Source of the DNA: a bacterium
Lineage (GTDB): Bacteria; JALSQH01
Assembly (NCBI GenBank): GCA_027004335.1
Contig: JALTID010000195.1
Location: forward strand, 1-7,571
Direction of reading: 5' to 3'
DNA length: 7,571 bases
Position numbers and translations under genes: made by a program. The notes under the pieces are model-generated. The model searched no databases and was not told where the DNA came from. It saw only the letters and a program-made list of their open reading frames with translations. Below are positions 6,209-7,571 of this stretch, in pieces (within the stretch, counting starts at the first letter, position 1; every line of letters starts with the position of its first letter).

Positions 6209-6231
6209 AAAAAATAAAAAAGGAATAAAAA

Positions 6232-7326
6232 ATGGGTGAACTCAAAAGAACTCCTCTCTACGAAGAACATATCAAAGCTGGGGCAAGAATGGTGGAATTT
6301 TCCGATTTTGAAATGCCAGTCCAGTATGTAGGTGTTATCAAAGAACATCTCAACACCAGAGAGAATGTTTCTCTCTTTGATGTCAGCCACATGGGAGAAA
6401 TTTTAGTTGAGGGGAAGGAGGCAGCTGAGCTTCTTCAGAAACTAACAGCAAATGATATCTCAAAAATGTATGACGGTAGAGCTCAGTACTCAATTCTCAT
6501 GAATGAAAATGGCGGAGCCGTAGATGACATTGTGATATATAGATTCAATGAAGAAAAATACTTTATCTGTGTAAATGCTGCAAACAGGGAAAAGGATTTT
6601 AACTGGATCTCATCTCATAATGACACAGGGGCAACCGTACTTAATTTATCTGATGAATACGCCCAGATTGCAGTCCAGGGACCAAAGAGTATCCCCTTCC
6701 TGGAAGAGATCACAGGATTAGAACTTTCCAGTGTCAAATTTTATCACTTCCTCACAGGCAAATTTCCCGGCGATATTGATACTATCTATTCCAGAACAGG
6801 TTACACGGGGGAGAAGGGTTTTGAGCTTTATATTTCCCCGGACAAAGCTGTTTTTGTCTGGAATTTTCTTTTAGAAAAAGGTGAAAAGTATGGTATACTT
6901 CCCGCCGGCCTTGGGGCAAGAGACACCTTAAGACTGGAAATGGGATATCCTCTTTATGGACACGAACTAACAGATGAGATCACCCCACTGGAAGCAGGAC
7001 TTGATAGATTTGTAAAACTTGAAAAGGGGAATTTCTTTGGAAGAGAAACTCTTTTAAAGCAAAAAGAGGGTGGTCTGAGAAGAAAAATTTATCCTATCAT
7101 TATAAAAGAAAAAGGAATTCCAAGAGAGGGATATAAAATACTTGTAAATTCTGTTGAAAATGGTTATATTACCAGTGGAACAATATCACCGGTGCTTAAA
7201 AGAGGCATAGGAGTGGGGATGATTGAAAATATTCATTTGAAAAAATTAGATGAGGTTGATATTATTATCCGTGATAAAAATTTTAAGGCGATTATCTGGG
7301 AGACACCCTTTGTAAAGAAAAAATAA
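6232..7326 (+). CDS. gcvT: Glycine cleavage system T protein (aminomethyltransferase)
   Basis: The T protein takes the aminomethyl group from the lipoyl arm of GcvH, releases ammonia and passes the carbon to tetrahydrofolate as 5,10-methylene-THF. It has 364 residues, the standard bacterial length. The N-terminal TPLYEEHIKAGARMVEF is characteristic; FDVSHMGE lies at 49-56. The catalytic Asp is D98 in GGAVDD, equivalent to human D101. Folate-pocket motifs include QGPKS at 149-153, RTGYTGEKGFELY at 188-200 and the conserved LGARDTLRLEMG at 227-238. LYGHEL (241-246) and TPLEAGL (251-257) are typical of GcvT rather than sarcosine or dimethylglycine dehydrogenases. AAGGA at 6220-6224 sits 7 nt before the ATG within an A-rich linker. 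Nearly all Arg codons are AGA. Its product is FolD's substrate, which explains the operon. Confidence 0.97.
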   Translation: MGELKRTPLYEEHIKAGARMVEFSDFEMPVQYVGVIKEHLNTRENVSLFDVSHMGEILVEGKEAAELLQKLTANDISKMYDGRAQYSILMNENGGAVDDIVIYRFNEEKYFICVNAANREKDFNWISSHNDTGATVLNLSDEYAQIAVQGPKSIPFLEEITGLELSSVKFYHFLTGKFPGDIDTIYSRTGYTGEKGFELYISPDKAVFVWNFLLEKGEKYGILPAGLGARDTLRLEMGYPLYGHELTDEITPLEAGLDRFVKLEKGNFFGRETLLKQKEGGLRRKIYPIIIKEKGIPREGYKILVNSVENGYITSGTISPVLKRGIGVGMIENIHLKKLDEVDIIIRDKNFKAIIWETPFVKKK

Positions 7327-7344
7327 ACAAAGGAGAGGAAAGAT

Positions 7345-7571
7345 ATGAAGATCAGACTTCCAGCAGATGAAGATATCAGGTATACAGAAACTCATGAGTG
7401 GGCAAGAAAAGAATCTGACACTCTTATTACCGTGGGTATAACAGAATACGCAGTAAAAGAATTAGGAGACATAGTTTATATTGAACTCCCTGAAGTGGAA
7501 ACTGAAATTGAAGCAAAAGAACCCTTTGGCACAATAGAATCTGTAAAAGCTGTTTCAGACCTTATTTCTCC
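7345..7571 (+). CDS. gcvH: Glycine cleavage system H protein, N-terminal part (runs off the window end)
   Basis: GcvH is the lipoyl carrier that shuttles the aminomethyl intermediate from the P protein to GcvT and electrons to the L protein. About 75 of the expected 125-130 codons are visible, starting MKIRLPADEDIRYTETHEW. The family signature THEW is at residues 16-19, GITEYAVKELGDIVYIELP at 31-49, and the lipoylation motif ESVKAVSD at 65-72 places the modified lysine at K68, so the visible part is functional. AGGAGAGGA (7331-7339) precedes the ATG, which is 18 nt after the gcvT stop. The C-terminal part and any following gcvP genes lie outside the window. Confidence 0.96.
   Translation, partial: MKIRLPADEDIRYTETHEWARKESDTLITVGITEYAVKELGDIVYIELPEVETEIEAKEPFGTIESVKAVSDLIS

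Noticed and set aside
6207-6231. A-rich tract between folD and gcvT as a regulatory element
   Set aside because: It contains a normal AAGGA ribosome site and is otherwise an AT-rich linker with no structure.

Overview
The window is bacterial and densely coded. It splits into two divergent gene blocks that meet at a 120-bp intergenic region around 5234-5353. The DNA is AT-rich and arginine is almost always encoded by AGA/AGG (about 15 of 16 Arg codons in gcvT). Proteins are rich in Lys/Glu/Ile. This pattern is common in thermophilic anaerobes. The glycosyltransferase resembles lipopolysaccharide-core enzymes and hints at a diderm envelope. Shine-Dalgarno sites are strong and promoters are sigma70-like. 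I cannot name the phylum from this sequence alone.

Minus-strand block, read from 5233 down to 1: a family 2 glycosyltransferase; a PfkB-family sugar-phosphate kinase closest to 6-phosphofructokinase 2; a two-CBS-domain protein; a PolX DNA polymerase with C-terminal PHP nuclease domain; a single-domain ArsA/Get3-like ATPase with a C-terminal HSP20-like domain; and the first 45 codons of an unrecognised small protein. The last five genes are spaced by 33 nt or less. polX and the ATPase share one base (TGATG), so these five probably form one transcript. A plausible promoter lies in the 55-nt gap in front of pfkB. The glycosyltransferase has its own promoter, with an extremely short leader.

Plus-strand block, 5354 to the window end: folD, gcvT and the start of gcvH, separated by 23 and 18 nt. 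Together they cover one-carbon metabolism. The glycine cleavage T and H proteins release methylene-tetrahydrofolate from glycine, and FolD interconverts it with methenyl- and formyl-tetrahydrofolate. The remaining glycine cleavage genes (gcvPA/gcvPB) probably follow outside the window.

Nothing here is clearly a new defence or mobile system. The least understood part is the polX / cysteine-poor ArsA-like ATPase / small protein module at 1-3029. There are no tRNA, rRNA, CRISPR, insertion-sequence or riboswitch signals, and no gene-free stretch longer than 300 bases.
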